Shown here: one piece after another, positions 26,101-38,560 of the stretch
Layout: every line of letters starts with the position of its first letter
How positions within the stretch are numbered: the stretch's first letter is position 1
From: Odontesthes bonariensis
Lineage: Eukaryota; Chordata; Actinopteri; Atheriniformes; Atherinopsidae
NCBI RefSeq assembly: GCF_027942865.1
Contig: NC_134509.1
Coordinates: forward strand, 12,488,017 to 12,552,016
Length of the DNA stretch: 64,000 bases
Direction of reading: 5' to 3'
Position numbers and translations under genes: made by a program
Notes under the pieces: model-generated
The model's database searches: none
What the model saw: only the letters and a program-made list of their open reading frames with translations
Told to the model about the DNA's origin: nothing

Positions 26101-27641
26101 TTTCACATGACTGCATGAGTGTGTGATGAATACGTTCGGCAAATCTTAAGCCAGTCTATCCACAGACGATGAATTTGGAATCGCCAGTTAACAGGACACA
26201 TGATGTGACAAAAATATCTGCAGAGACAGCTCCTTTCATTAGACTGGTGAGGTGAGGTGAAATCTTTGCACCACAACGAAAGGCGAATACTTTTCATTAC
26301 GCCGTGTATGTAACCCACTGACCATGTTATTTTCAGGTTCACTCCTGGACAGGGAGTGGGAGTTGTTCCTTGCAGGTGGGTGCTTGATAGAGTTGAAGAG
26401 GCAGTAAGGAGTGACTGCCCTATGAAATAAACTGCCTGTGAGATAAGATTTGGGTGGTCAGCAATGTCTGTCTCATATTTTTGTTGCATTTTGTCCAGTA
26501 AAGTTGTTCTTCAGTGTAAATTAGTTTTAACAAGGGAAACATCTTCCATGTACCAGATACAAACCATCATACAAACTATCCTTAGTATGCATTTTATTGC
26601 TTTTGCAAATTGAGCACATTGAGCACAAGCAGATAAGGTAGGTGGCTTTCATTTGTTTGTCTTTCATAGATTTGCAATACAAATAAGCGCAGCTCTCAAG
26701 TTGTTTGAGTTTCTCAGTCTGAAACATTTTGAAACCTAGAATGATGTGGAAACTGGACTATAAGTGCTGTACTTGTAGTTATTGCTTCAAAATTAAGTTG
26801 ATGTGCTGTAGCTCCTGAATATTTCAATTCCTTTGTCATAATGTCAACCAACTATGCACCCTACACTGTTTGAGAGTAAATAATGGAAGAACCTGATCCA
26901 TACCAGAAAATCCACTGAGATGCAGAGGCTGTCGTCGCTGTTTCAAAATGAAAAAGTACTTCAAACCCACCATGATCCAGAGAGGTTATGCACAAAATAC
27001 TGTACTGGATCTACAAGACAAATAATAGGAAGAAAAAAAAAAGGTAGGCTACAACCCAGTTGCCAGCATCCACAAAGTAATGAAATGAATATATATCACA
27101 CAGCACACACATTTACATTTAGCCTCCAGTGCTGTGTTGTACTTTTGACTAATGTATTGCAAAGTACATTTTTTGGCTCAAGCCAACGAAAGCCAGGCCT
27201 GAACAGAGCCGGAGGAATCCATCTGCCTCCCCCAAAACACATTCTGACATGTCTCACAGTCAAATCTCCCCCCCAAGGCGTAAGATGAGGGAACATCTTC
27301 AGTCTAAACCTGAACACAATAGGGCCCGTAAGACACCGCAAAAATGGATTGGGAGTGCTAAAACCGCAGAAACCTCTGCCGGAAACACGACTTTCTATAA
27401 ATACAAGATACTCGCCTCAGCTGCCAAGTTCGTTATTTTCTCTCCCTCTCTCTGTCATGTAGGGCTCTGCATGGTTATATATACTACATCATCATTCAAA
27501 CACCGGCAATTGAAAGGAAAATAGCACGAATAAGAAAAATAAAAGCAGCGGAAGCGTGGTTCTTCTATTGAAGGAACACCTCTCTTCTGCTCTTCCTCTG
27601 AGAGTGGGAGTGGGTTAGGGAAGCCCGGTACCAGGCCCCGA

Positions 27642-27688
27642 TGCTGCTGCTGCTGTTGTTGCTGCTGCTGCTGCTGCTGGTGGTGGTG
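27642..27688. repeat. CTG/CAG trinucleotide repeat
   Basis: This is a run of CTG units with two TTG interruptions, followed by GGT units. The minus-strand frame through it encodes poly-Gln, but no splice context or conserved flanking protein supports a gene. Confidence 0.85.
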
Positions 27689-27856
27689 TGGCAGGTTTCC
27701 CGTGTGATCCAAAAATACTTTCACACTCGCCCACTTTGGTCCCCGGCCGCCTGTACTCTTTGGTTCTACAACAGGGATGGGTGAGAATCATATTCATCTC
27801 TCTGATCGTGATTGCGGAATGCCCCAGTGTTTCTTTAACCATGCCCCCAGACTCCT

Positions 27857-27857
<1 letters not shown>

Positions 27858-27890
<33 letters not shown>
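27858..27890. repeat. CA microsatellite
   Basis: Uninterrupted CA dinucleotides, about 16 units. Confidence 0.9.
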
Positions 27891-27894
<4 letters not shown>

Positions 27895-30800
27895 TGGCTC
27901 CCACCTTGCCCTCTTCTCCTGTTGGATTCATTCTCGCAGCACTCTGACAGTCCAATTCCTGGGACTGATCTAGCTGCCGCACCTGGTGTTACCTAACTGA
28001 CAGCACATTTGGAGGAGAAATCCACAGAAAGCAACACCAGCATATCATATTTTGCAGCTTTAGCTTTTGCACAACCGATTCAAACCGAAGGATTCCACCA
28101 CGCTCAAATAACTGGTGCTACACCAAATTACCGTGGAGTCAAAAAGAAAATATCCAGGTTACTTGCTTTAACAGATAGATCAGCAATCCCTTTAGTGTGA
28201 AGCCCGACATCATCCACTGTATGTAAAATCAGTAACACGGGACTAAATGCATGTGCTTTTGACCAACACAAATTAATAGGTCTCCATATTACGGTCACTG
28301 ACTCATCTTCTCCCACATTGATTTCTATGCGTTGCTCTTTCTTCTATCGAATGACACTAGTGTTGGGGAAAAGATGCTTTATTCATGAGAATGCATTGTT
28401 TCCTTCACTGCCTTATTGATGTAAACGCACTCATTAAGCGAACATGCAATGCAAACTGACTCAAACAAACAGCCAACAGTAGACATGTGAGGAAACAGAT
28501 GAAGAATGTTAAGAGCTCGCAGCTAACAAAAGTAACTATGGAAACGGCCAGCTCTACATCGCACTAGCTTCCACAGCTCTCTCCAGAAATAAAAACTGTT
28601 GGGCTACGAGCGAATCAGGTAAAGACAAAAGATCTCGGGTGAACCTATTTATAGTGGTCCTTACATAACATACATAGACCTATGTTGGCTGAGGCAAGTT
28701 TGGTACTAAACAGTAAGCTTCTAGGGGGCAAAGACAGGGTACGCAGAACTGGAGATGTTGGATCCTGGAGCAGATTTCACAGCAGTGTAAGTATAAACAG
28801 CAATTAGCACAGTGTGGATCACGCTGCTTGCGGCAACTGTATTAAATAAAGAGGAAGGCTTGTTGTTTTGATGTGTGTGAGAATAAGCACCGTTGCGCTG
28901 TGCTGTGGGGTCAGTGATGTCAAAGCTGGAGTTCCACAAACAGCATTACAGGCAGCGATCTCGTGGAAACGGACCCATTACATAGCGTGTAGCCACGAGG
29001 CTCGAGGAATACACTTAGAAAAAGAAAATAAAAACACGTCACAAAATGCCCAGGTTGGCCCAGAGGTCTCGATTACTTGTAGGGGAGTCGAAAAGTTGTG
29101 CCAGAGGACCACGCGCTCACACACACACATGCACACGCATGCACACACATGATGATCATGTGGCCCCAGGACACAAAAACATCTGACATCTAGAGAGAAC
29201 AAAATACGAACATACGAGCCCACATACGCACAGAAGCTGTGCGAGAGCCACTGTAAGGGTGTATCATGCAGAAATACAGCCTGCCAACCTATCTTAAATC
29301 CAAATTGAGCCATTAGCATAATTATCCACTTATACTGCTTTAATTCTAAGTAGCTCTCCATTGTAAGTAAAATGATAGCTAAGCTGTATTGAAAAAGCCA
29401 CTTTTCCACTCACAAATGCCTTATTAATTAGCTCCCTCTAGCATACCTTCCCAGTAATTACATTCAATACAGCAGTCAGTGCTGTAGGCTGGGGAGAGAC
29501 TATAAGACAACTTTATAATTACACTGCACATGTATGGTGGTTTCTTTGATATATATATATATATGTATATAAACTCTTAACACTGAGGAGTAGTATTTTG
29601 GAAAAACTGTATTTACTCCTAATCATTGGTAGGCAATCACAAAATATTTCCCATAGAGAAGCTCTGATGTGGTTGGGATAGGATGACATGATATTCAAAT
29701 GAATACTGACTCATCTGTTTATTATGCAGTCACATTAGTTAGCTCTGATGCTGTTTGGCTATTATCCCATCTCACTGCGAAAAAAGGGTCTTGGGTGAGG
29801 GGGATGGATTGCGCAGTGAGTGCTTTAGTCACACAGACTGTCCGCACTCTTCAAAGAAATGAATGCATTTTCGACTGTAGTTGCATTGAGGGGACGTGGA
29901 ATCCATTTCCTCTGAGAGAAGCAACAAAAGGCAGAGGATATGGTTCATCCGTGTTCAAAATCCCTTGATACTGTGCTCTGCGTGAGCAGGTTAAAGGGTC
30001 AAATGATGAGCTTGAGTCTCCCACGACTGTGCCAAAAAAAAAAAACTGTCGTTTCGCAGTGGTACAAGATACGTCAGCTTCTGGGGATCTATGAACACCA
30101 TTCAGTCCAAAGAATAATGTCAATCTTAAAGAAAAGAATTTCAAACCTTTCTGAAGCTGTGAAAACACTTTAACAACCAGTCTAATTATGTTTTGTTAAT
30201 AATAGCAATCCACATTTTGTTGTGCATGGGAAATCTGGTATTGCAGAATGCAAGACATTTGGCAAAACTACCAACGTGCAGCTTCACAGCCTGCCTCCTG
30301 CTCTGCTAACTGATAGAGGTGCTATTTTTAGCCATGCAACCTTACAGCACCATGCTAAGCTTTCAACTATACAACTGCACATCCAGTCCATTCAAAGGAT
30401 TCATGAAAGTCTCGATGCTGGAACCCAGTGGTCATGAACATAGACTGCCAGTGTCAGTATTCCGAGTTCCAGTGTTTTATAATTGTTGGCAAAGTATAAG
30501 TAAGAACATCGCCACTGTGTGCCCCAGTCTGTGAATGTGCGCCAGCACATGTCAAGGAGTGAAAAGAATTTGACATCAATGTAATTCGCGCCTTTTGATG
30601 CGGGGTAATTAAGCACCAAGCCCTCACAACAACCGTGCTCCATGGAAACCGTGTTAGGAAGAGACAAAAAAAATAAATACATTGACGTCAGCTAGAGGCC
30701 TTCAATGTGCCATTTGAAAAAGGAAACATTATAAGGCTGCTGCACTTAAGGTCACAGCGTCTGAGTTACGCTTTGCTTTAGCATAAATGGTGTCATCTGT

Positions 30801-31139
30801 ATTGAAGATACATCAAATGCAATGTTAACACTTTGAATTGTCCTCAAAACAGGTTTCATGTAAATAGTCATTCGGCTTGATTGCACATACTTTTGTGATA
30901 ATATTCACTTTTAGATTGCAAATAACATGCAGTCCTAGTTACTGGAGAGGTATGAAGATTAAAGTTAAACAGGCCCTGGTTGGGAGTAACTTCAAGTGTG
31001 CACACAATAAGAAACTACCCTATCCAACTCACTGTAGGGTGGGTCTACAAGATGAGACTAATTCGATTATAACTATAGTTGGATTATGCTCCTTATTTGA
31101 GCAAGGGCAATTATCCAAGTATATATGGCTGTGAGAAAA

Positions 31140-31660
31140 TAGAATCATTGGCACAAAGCGTGTCATGCCCCGGTACGATAGGTGGCGCTGTACCCATTTC
31201 AACTATTGCTAATAGAGCCACTTTCGGTTGACCTCTTCACCACCACCAACAACAAACTCAGGCATTCGAGAAAGATGGCGAACGAAGAGCAAGATGAAGC
31301 CACGTCCCTTTACATTTTCTTTGTGATGAGCTGCTTGTTGCACAAACGCGATGCACAACGGGGCATTCTCCATCGCGTTCTTTGTTTCTTTCCGACGGCG
31401 GCGACATCAACAGGGATATTGTCTCCTTTGACTTCCGGGTCACGACCCTGGGAAAAAATCTCAACCATGCACAGAACGCAAAGTCCAATTCACCACGTGC
31501 TTCACCGTCTACAAGCAGGTTTAGAGTGACTTTCAAACGAGTTATCTCAGGGTCTTAATCCGACTGCAAGTAAACCGATCCGGTCCAATTTTTTGTCAAA
31601 CTAAGGTGTATTCGTGAACTTAATAACTCAGTCTTATTGTAATTTAGCCATTAATCTGAT
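31140..31660 (+). other. Unexplained GC-richer block, possible DNA-transposon fragment
   Basis: The block starts near a GGTGGCGCTGT motif, carries an ATG in good context at 31275 (MANEEQDEATSLYIFF) and has more CpG than its surroundings. Later motifs such as TTCCGGGTCACGACCC and CCACGTGCTTCACCG look like a dispersed fish element rather than a host exon. The frame does not resemble a transposase I can name. It could be a nonautonomous transposon or a lone exon of an unknown gene. Confidence 0.3.
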
Positions 31661-32024
31661 TCTTTCAGGTCCATGTAACCCCACTGACTTCACTTTCTGC
31701 ATGTGGTGTAACACGGAGCAACCGACAGCAGCACTGATCAGCTCCATCACACGTGGATGGACGATTTGGTTCCATCGTGCATTTCAAATTAAAGCTGCTT
31801 TAAGTCAAATTAGTTCTATTTGAAACGATACACAGCTCAGCTTTATTTCCTAAGATACTCAAGCGGTCCATCATCTGCAACTGCTCACGAACAACAGATT
31901 ATTATTTTCAGAGATCCCAACTGTGAAAAGCGTATCGTCACAACCGAGGTGGAGAAAAAGAAAAAAACCTAGGACACTGATAACGCAGCACAGACAAAAA
32001 TGCGATTTGACACGAAAAAAGAAA
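31661..32024. other. Short gene-free stretch
   Basis: Nothing was recognised here. It lies between the GC-richer block and the predicted end of the mogs transcript. Confidence 0.4.
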
Positions 32025-32762
32025 AAAAGTATTTAAACCCCTTTATTGTTTTTGACAAAACAAAATCAGATTTAACAGTCATTGTTTTTCCCTGCGAGAC
32101 AAATCAACACGTCTGCTAAGAAAAGTGCAGCAGGACTGGACAACTTTCTCAGAACAACTGAACAATCACATATCAAAATGATCAATCAAGACAATAAAAA
32201 CCATTATAGATCAATGACAAAAATGGCACAATTACAGATAGTGGCTCTTATTTGTCAAGTGAAAGCAAAACTTGAATGATGACCCCAAAAAGCTGTAGTA
32301 ACCCGATTCCCATTCAACTGTATCTCAATTTAATCTGAAAGCACAAATGCTCCTTTGGCCGAAGAAACCTGCGTTGTAAAGAGATCTTCAATTTCTCCGT
32401 TGAAGAGTGACAAAGAAAAAAGGAGCAGTTTTTTGTTTTTCTTTCCCCCATAAATAAAACACAGCACATAACTGCAGTAGTAGACAGAACTTGGCTCATC
32501 ATAAAGCAAAGACAGGAAAACTGCTCTCACACTTCTTTGAAATGACCCTTTTCAGAGCACATGTGTGAAGACGGTTAGTCTAATTAAAGGGCTCGTGAGA
32601 ACATGTGATGAAAGGAGATGCAATTTCTGGATAGTCTCTGGATATTCTCAGTGCACCTAACCAGACTACATTTTCTATACGTTAAAAGTAGAAGTTGCTT
32701 TGCTCACGTCCACACAAATAAAGGCCATTATCTTAAGTAGCAATTAGATCAAATCAGCAGTA
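32025..32762 (-). other. mogs: mogs 3' UTR (predicted)
   Basis: This sequence runs from the mogs stop codon to the first well-placed AATAAA. It has no competing exon. Its length, about 0.7 kb, is inferred from the poly(A) signal alone. Confidence 0.5.
32042..32047 (-). terminator. mogs: mogs poly(A) signal AATAAA
   Basis: The minus strand reads AATAAAGGGGTTTAAATAC followed by a T-rich run, a normal cleavage and polyadenylation setting. A second AATAAA about 200 bases further on, near 31840, is possible. Confidence 0.5.
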
Positions 32763-35700
32763 TCAGTACTGCTCAGCCATCATTAATACTGTCAGGGCTG
32801 ACCAGCCGGTGAAAGGGTGGCTTCCTTGGCCCTTGCCAGTGCCGTCATTGTACTGTTCCCATATATACCCCGTTTCAACATACTGTTTATAAACATTACT
32901 GATAATGTTGGTCCTGAGTTCCTCATAAAGAGCAGCTGCCTTCTCTTGGTATGGCCCTTCTGCGTTGCTGTAGTGGTGGAGGGCTCTGACTGCCAAGTAA
33001 TTGATGTTAATCCATATTGGTCCCCTCCAGTAGGGGGCATCGTGTTCTGTATTTCGCTGCATATACAGAGGATCGGCCTTGGAGAGGGAACGCAGGCCAT
33101 AGGGTGTCCACAGCTTTTTGGAATCTCTCATGTCTCGAAATATGTGCTCCAGTTTGGGCGAGTCTGGCTGGAGGATTTGCAGTATAAAGGGGAACAAGCT
33201 GACATAACCCAAAGCGTTCACGTACTGCAGCTTAGGGGCCCTGTGGACCGAGCGGACAAGGCGGGCCACAGGGAACTGATGGCGAGGCTGTCCGGGAGGT
33301 ACGTACACCTTCTCCCGCTGTAAGGACACAGATTGTGTGTGGTTGCCATAGTCACTGAAAGCTCGCAGTTGCTCTGACCAGTGGAGCTCATCGAGCAGGT
33401 TGTTGTCACTGAGCACATCATGGGAGAGTTTGTAGTCCTGATGGGGCTCACCTAAGAGCTGGGCTATGCTAGCCATGATGCCCGAGGACAAGGCCATCCA
33501 GCAGTGTAAATCCACGTGCCGTTCATCTGCTGAGGGGTGCGAGGCTCGTGGGTAGTCATCCAGCCCGGAGGTTAAGGTTTTGGGATTAAGGAACAGATTG
33601 GTGTCCTTGTCACGTCCACGCCAACGGTAAGAATTGGATTGGGGCCCCTTCTGTGTGGTGTTATACCACTCGAACCAGGTTTTGAGCCTGGGGAAAAGCC
33701 GCCGGAGGAAAGGCAGGGTTGGTTGCGTAGCTGCCTCGTCTGCATTTGAAGAGAGCTGTTCAATCAGTTCCTGTAGAGCCAGGAAGAGAGTGGGTGGGTT
33801 TGCGTTCTCGTTCCGCTGAACGATAAATTCAGCTGGGACTTTGCTGCGAGCCTCATCTCCAAGAATTTGCTCACGGGGAATCCATCCCTCCATATTCATT
33901 AGGTCAATCCAGTGGGCAATAGCCTCCCTCGTCACCTGTGGATCCCACTTGCTCAGCAGCAACTGGTGAAAGCCTTCATCCCAGAGGAAGCCTCTGGGAA
34001 AAAACGAGCGTGACGGGACAGCAGTGTATAAAGCCCCTTCAGGGTACAGGAGCGGGTATTCATTGTAGACCGACTGCACTACTGACTCGCCATAGAAGTA
34101 ACCCATTCCACCCAATATGTTGCTGAGGGCTGCTTTGGCAAATGTAATGTGTCCCTGGCTAAAACCTTTGCTCTCAAGCCCAAAAATCTTCTCAAACTTT
34201 GCATTAAACTCAGATTTTCTCTTCTCCAGCTCCTCGGTCATGACAGAGCCCGCAAGTTGGTTGGGACGGTTATAGGAGCTCCCGGACTCAAAAAGAACTT
34301 CGATCTGGAAGGGCATTTGAACAGTCACCTGGTGAACCACAAAGTCGCTTTCATGCCTCGTGTCAGCAGGTTTCTGTTGGCTTTGCTGGTGAGGAGGCTT
34401 GTAGGTGTCGACAGCAATGTAATACCTTTTCTCACCAGAAGGAAGGTTGTAGACAAACCTGCGGTTCAGGCTGAGCTTCACAATGTTGGTCAGCTTCTCC
34501 AAGCCCGGCGAGACCGTCTGAAGGTAGTTGTAACTGAAATATGACAACCTCAAATCAATTACCTTTTTTTTTTTTTTTTTTTTTTCAAATTAGATTATTT
34601 AAAGATTGGTTTTAAATCAGCAGCTGATATATACAAGTGATCCTAACTGTGCATGGGTGGCCTCATCTCACAGTAGCTTAGCTTTTTTCCCTCCCCTGTT
34701 GTACCGATGACTCAGAGGTCGAGCAACTGACCGCAGTAAACACACAGCTGTCTTGCTCTACATCATCCATCTTGCCAAAATAAACCAGAATAACAATTCA
34801 CACGGTTCTTGCCATTTCCACCAGTGCATACTGTCCCTTTCAATTAATCTATTTTCTTTTCTATCTGCTATGCTGGTCTGCTCTGGCCCTCATGAACAAC
34901 TGAAACATTGGTAGTCCCTGTATATGTTACTAAAAGAAAGCTAGCATAGGCCTGAACCACTTTGTAATGACAAAAAGGAAAGTGACAGCTCTTTTTGTAA
35001 ATGAATAGAAGCCTTCACTGATTAAAAATCGGCACCATTTCAGGACTGAGCCCTGACGCACAGCTTGTGGTTTTCTTTCTTTTTACATTCCTTTTCACGA
35101 TCTTCTGCTACCACCTAGTGTTTAAAACAAAACAACAACCCCCCCACCCCGTACATCATACGTCTAAAAAAAAAAAAAAAAGCCTAATTCAAAGATTTTC
35201 TGAGGTAAATGATTTTCCATATGTATCTTTTTATGCACAGATCATATCACACACTTGGGTTTAAATGGCTACTATTCATGAGTGCAATACTCTTTCTATC
35301 AAGGTTTAACATCCCTCACTGGTAGCAAAATGTATGTAACTTATCAAATAATCAATCAAAATAGGATTTAATCAACGATTAAATGATCTTATGGCTTTAT
35401 ATACATGCCTTATGAGGGTTTTCTTATCTTTATATCTTTAACACAGATAACACTGAGCACTGATGGTCATTCTACAATATTCCTTCCAGCTGCCTTGTCC
35501 TTGGTCTTCTCCACTTCTGTATTCACTCATTTACCTCGCATATTTAGCGCTGGATGACTCCCCAGTAACAGGTTTTCTGAAGGTGATCTTAAAGTTTCCG
35601 AGCTCCTCTGAGAAACCACTTATAGAAGCGAGGCGATTTCTCTCCTCCACGTGAGCCTGCAGTGAGCCCTGTGTGTCTGCTGCAGCGTAAAACATCAAGG

Positions 35701-38560
35701 ATATGACTGGTGCTTGGGGGGCATTGCTCTGGTGGGAAAAGACGGGAAAAGAAATGAAAAAAATAAGCTTCCCGTCATCTTACAAAAAATGCACGTTAAA
35801 TAGGTAACTTGTATTCGTTCTGATCACGTGAGGGAGCATGTGCACATGCAGCGAACACAGCTGGAACTCACATGCTGTTTGGCTGTGATCCTCCAGGTCC
35901 AGTCTCCTCCATGATCCCCTCCCGTCCTCTTAACAAACTCTGTGGTTAGTGTGAAGTCATTATCTTGGATTTCTTGGACGCCAAAGGTGAGTCCATCATG
36001 CATCAGCCAGCCATAGCTTTGCAAATGATCCCCCTGCTCACAAGTGTGCCTTAGGTTCACGTCCGAGTCAGAGAACTGACGCATCCACATCATTCCTGCA
36101 GAAGGATGCAAACGAAAGAAACTGAATCCACTTGTAAGCCTGTGGCAGATGCACCGATACGGTGGCTGGAGAATTATGCCGCCAACTATGGGGCAAAAAT
36201 GACTTGCCGACGGTTCCAGATAAAAGCCATCTCTGGCAGCATACGGACCATACATATGTAACAGACATCTGAAGAAATAATTTCTTTGAGAATTGACGTT
36301 TCTGTTCATACTTAACATCCCTGGGCATCATTTCAATAGACTACAATAAAATGAAAGCCCGGTCTTATAAAAGTGAGGAATGCTTGAACAGGGACTTTGA
36401 AGCACGAGGGACGTGTGTTATGGCCGAAGTTGCAATTTGAGGCTTGTACCTTTATATGAGAGTTACATCTGGAATTTTACATGCTGTGCTCTGCTGCGAT
36501 TGGTTGCTATGTTATTAGGCAACTGCTGAGGACTTCTTGATGACCATGTATTGAGAAGAAAGAATAGATCAGCATCTCTGTGCCTGTGACTCAGGCCCTG
36601 GGTTGCTCATCTACCAATCTCAGGGTTGACGTTTAGGCCCCGACCACTGGAGTCGTTTTATTTGTTTGTTTTGTTTTTAATTTAGCTGGTCAGCTTAGCC
36701 AGATTGCACGCCAGTCCCGCTACATCTGCTAAAACACATCTCCTCATGCAACTGGCACAATAATTTGCAAAACCATGACTCTGTTACTTTATCTATTCCC
36801 TTGCTAAAAGAAAGACATCTGGATGTTGAATAATTGATTCAATCTTGAAATGAAAAGAAAGAAAAACAAAACCATGAAAGAGTTCCTGTGAAAAAGATAA
36901 AGAAAAACATAGTTTTGCAATGACAATGGTACAGTGCTGAGCCATTTCCTCTTTGCATCAATTCCCTAATGAGCATTCAAAGTCTAGGGAAATCATCATA
37001 TGTATTTATGGTATTTGCTTGTTGTTATTTTATTGACGCTTTTGTATGAAGCGTTGACAATCAGTGAAATATGTTCAAATCCGGCATGTCATTCTTTTCA
37101 TACCTTTACTTTTCCCTACAATGAAAATATAATACACACACACTGCATTTTATATATTATTCCGAAAATATATATATATAAATAAAATAACCCCCCATAA
37201 TCACAGCCGTCCAATGAATACATTAAGCAGCAAGATACACATCTCTAAAACATTGTTACATTACAATTTTTGCCTGTATTTAGCTTATATTTGCAGGTCA
37301 GTTGTTAAATATTCCCAACCACCAAACCCATCATGAGAGCCAAACGGCGTCATCATCATCAACCTACAAAAACATCCATGCATTACCCACCTGAACCTCG
37401 TCTCATCCACATCCCCTGATGCAGAACACATCTGTCATAACTGACATCTTTAATTGCAGGTCCTTGGTGGACGGGGTCTTTCATTAATAATATTATTATT
37501 AGTGTTGTTATTAATAACTGCTCTGCTCAGACTCATGGGAGACGTGCTTGTTTCCTGCTGTTTCCATAGCGATAGCGGCACGCCAGAGAAATTTATATTG
37601 TAATTTCTTTCAGCGTGACAAATACAATGTGTGGCGGGAGCGCGTGACAAAAGACCGAAAAGCGGGACTGTCACGCTCAATGCTAAGACTTGAGAGCCCT
37701 GTTACAATCAACAGGATCTGGAACTTTTACGTTACCTGGGCGCCATCGCTTAGCAGCGTGTCGAAGACTTTACATTCATGCAAAGTAATTGCATGCTGTG
37801 TGGTCAAATCTTTCAGCATGTTTGAGGTATTTCCCCCCTTTGATGTGATCAAAGCTCTGCACGTGTTGCAACTGGCCCTACTATTGTCCTTTTTGGTGAA
37901 ATATAACCAAACTTTGGAGCGCTTGTGCCTCAACACCATGTTGGAAACATTCTGAGCCAAAATACGAAGCGTGCACATGGCGTCATCGCGCAAATGCGTC
38001 AGATGTTAGCAGAACCTATAAACGGGATTGTTCGGCAGGCGGATTAACGATTCAATCGAACTACTGGGAGCTGGTTCTCTTCCAGAACCGGTTCTCAATT
38101 CCCATCCCCAAGCGCATGTGTGTTTGACAGATGTTTGATTGCTTTTGTTTGAACGTAAAATTTCCTTTAATCATTCTAGGATAAAGATACCTAGCTTTAA
38201 TTCGAACCTACCTGTCACAATGGACTTTGGATTCCTTGTTTTCATGCCAAAGTATACCTGGGGCCTGTATGAGCCCCAGAACCTGTCTGGGGAAACCTTT
38301 GCACTGCTGCTATTAGCATCCAGGACACGAGGTGACGGGTGCAGAGTCACCACTCGCTTAGCCAGACTGGATCGCATATATATGGCATAAAAGAACCAGA
38401 TGAGGCTGAATATGCAGAGGCCAATCGAGATGTTGATAAACACTTTTCCGATGTCAGCTTTCTTTTTCTTCTCCTTGCGGTGAAACGCAGAGGGCTTCTC
38501 GTCTTTCCTTGGTAGGGGTGCAGCTTCACCCGTCACCACCCTCTTCCTCTGCCTGCCCAT
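32763..38560 (-). CDS. mogs: Mannosyl-oligosaccharide glucosidase (glucosidase I, GH63)
   Basis: Four coding exons, complement(32763..34533, 35535..35728, 35872..36095, 38212..38560), give 845 aa; human MOGS is 837. All junctions are GT-AG and in frame. The enzyme sits in the ER membrane and removes the outermost alpha-1,2-glucose from the Glc3Man9GlcNAc2 glycan on new glycoproteins, the first N-glycan trimming step. Visible features are a basic cytosolic N-terminus (RQRKR, 3-7), one type II membrane segment (about 40-62) and the luminal lead VYFGMKTR. Further on come [31 protein letters not shown], and ERHVDLHCW at 593-601, the family's substrate motif, with the proposed catalytic pair Glu593/Asp597. 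There is also an N-glycan site at Asn653 and [13 protein letters not shown]. The last exon alone holds about 70 percent of the protein. A noncoding 5' exon is likely, since an acceptor (CATCTTCAG) lies 11 bases before the ATG. Confidence 0.96.
35166..35181. repeat. A-run inside mogs intron 3
   Basis: This is a 16-base A-run on the plus strand. Together with the T-run at about 34564-34585 it marks mogs intron 3 as low-complexity. No element was recognised around it. Confidence 0.8.
36096..38211 (-). other. mogs: mogs intron 2 region (between coding exons 1 and 2)
   Basis: The donor is ACAG/GTAGGT at 38211 and the acceptor is CTTCTGCAG at 36096, with phase 1. The intron holds a hAT relic (37.7-38.1 kb), an AT run near 37165 and otherwise AT-rich sequence. 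Frames that run through the acceptor (to 36318) are intron read-through. Confidence 0.85.
37727..38110 (-). mobile_element. hAT transposon relic with BED zinc finger
   Basis: On the minus strand a frame reads [20 protein letters not shown] and then [15 protein letters not shown]. This is a BED-type finger (Cys-x2-Cys ... His) with the GGNTSNM/LKxL signature of hAT transposases and ZBED genes. Upstream, bases 38046-38110 carry an end rich in GAACCGGTTCT and finish with TGGGGATGGGAATTGAGAAC, the usual outer end of this fish hAT group. The rest of the transposase and the other end were not found. Confidence 0.7.

Larger units (their letters stand above)
26101..31139. other. Gene-free intergenic stretch with microsatellites
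   Basis: No gene was recognised. Simple repeats include CTG/CAG (27642-27688), CA (27858-27890), a CA/GCA-rich patch near 29118-29150 and an AT run near 29550-29571. Frames crossing these repeats code only for runs of Gln, His or Val/Cys and were discarded. Confidence 0.45.

Noticed and set aside
26100..26500. 128-codon minus-strand frame next to the Tc1 relic
   Set aside because: No transposase or host-protein similarity was seen. It lies outside the recognisable element.
27455..27724. Minus-strand frame with a 12-Gln run
   Set aside because: The poly-Gln comes only from the CAG repeat. No flanking conserved protein or splice signals support a gene.
28978..29409. 143-codon minus-strand frame
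   Set aside because: It is partly driven by a CA-rich repeat (VCACVCMCVCE), and there is no domain or exon context.
32817..33323. 168-codon plus-strand open frame
   Set aside because: It lies antisense to the conserved catalytic exon of mogs. Its protein has no family features, and the frame is a by-product of mogs codon use.
34149..34544. 131-codon plus-strand open frame
   Set aside because: Also antisense to mogs exon 4, where the minus-strand reading matches glucosidase I throughout.
36068..36331. Frame extending upstream of mogs exon 2
   Set aside because: The extension is intron read-through. The acceptor CTTCTGCAG at 36096 restores the conserved phase-1 junction.
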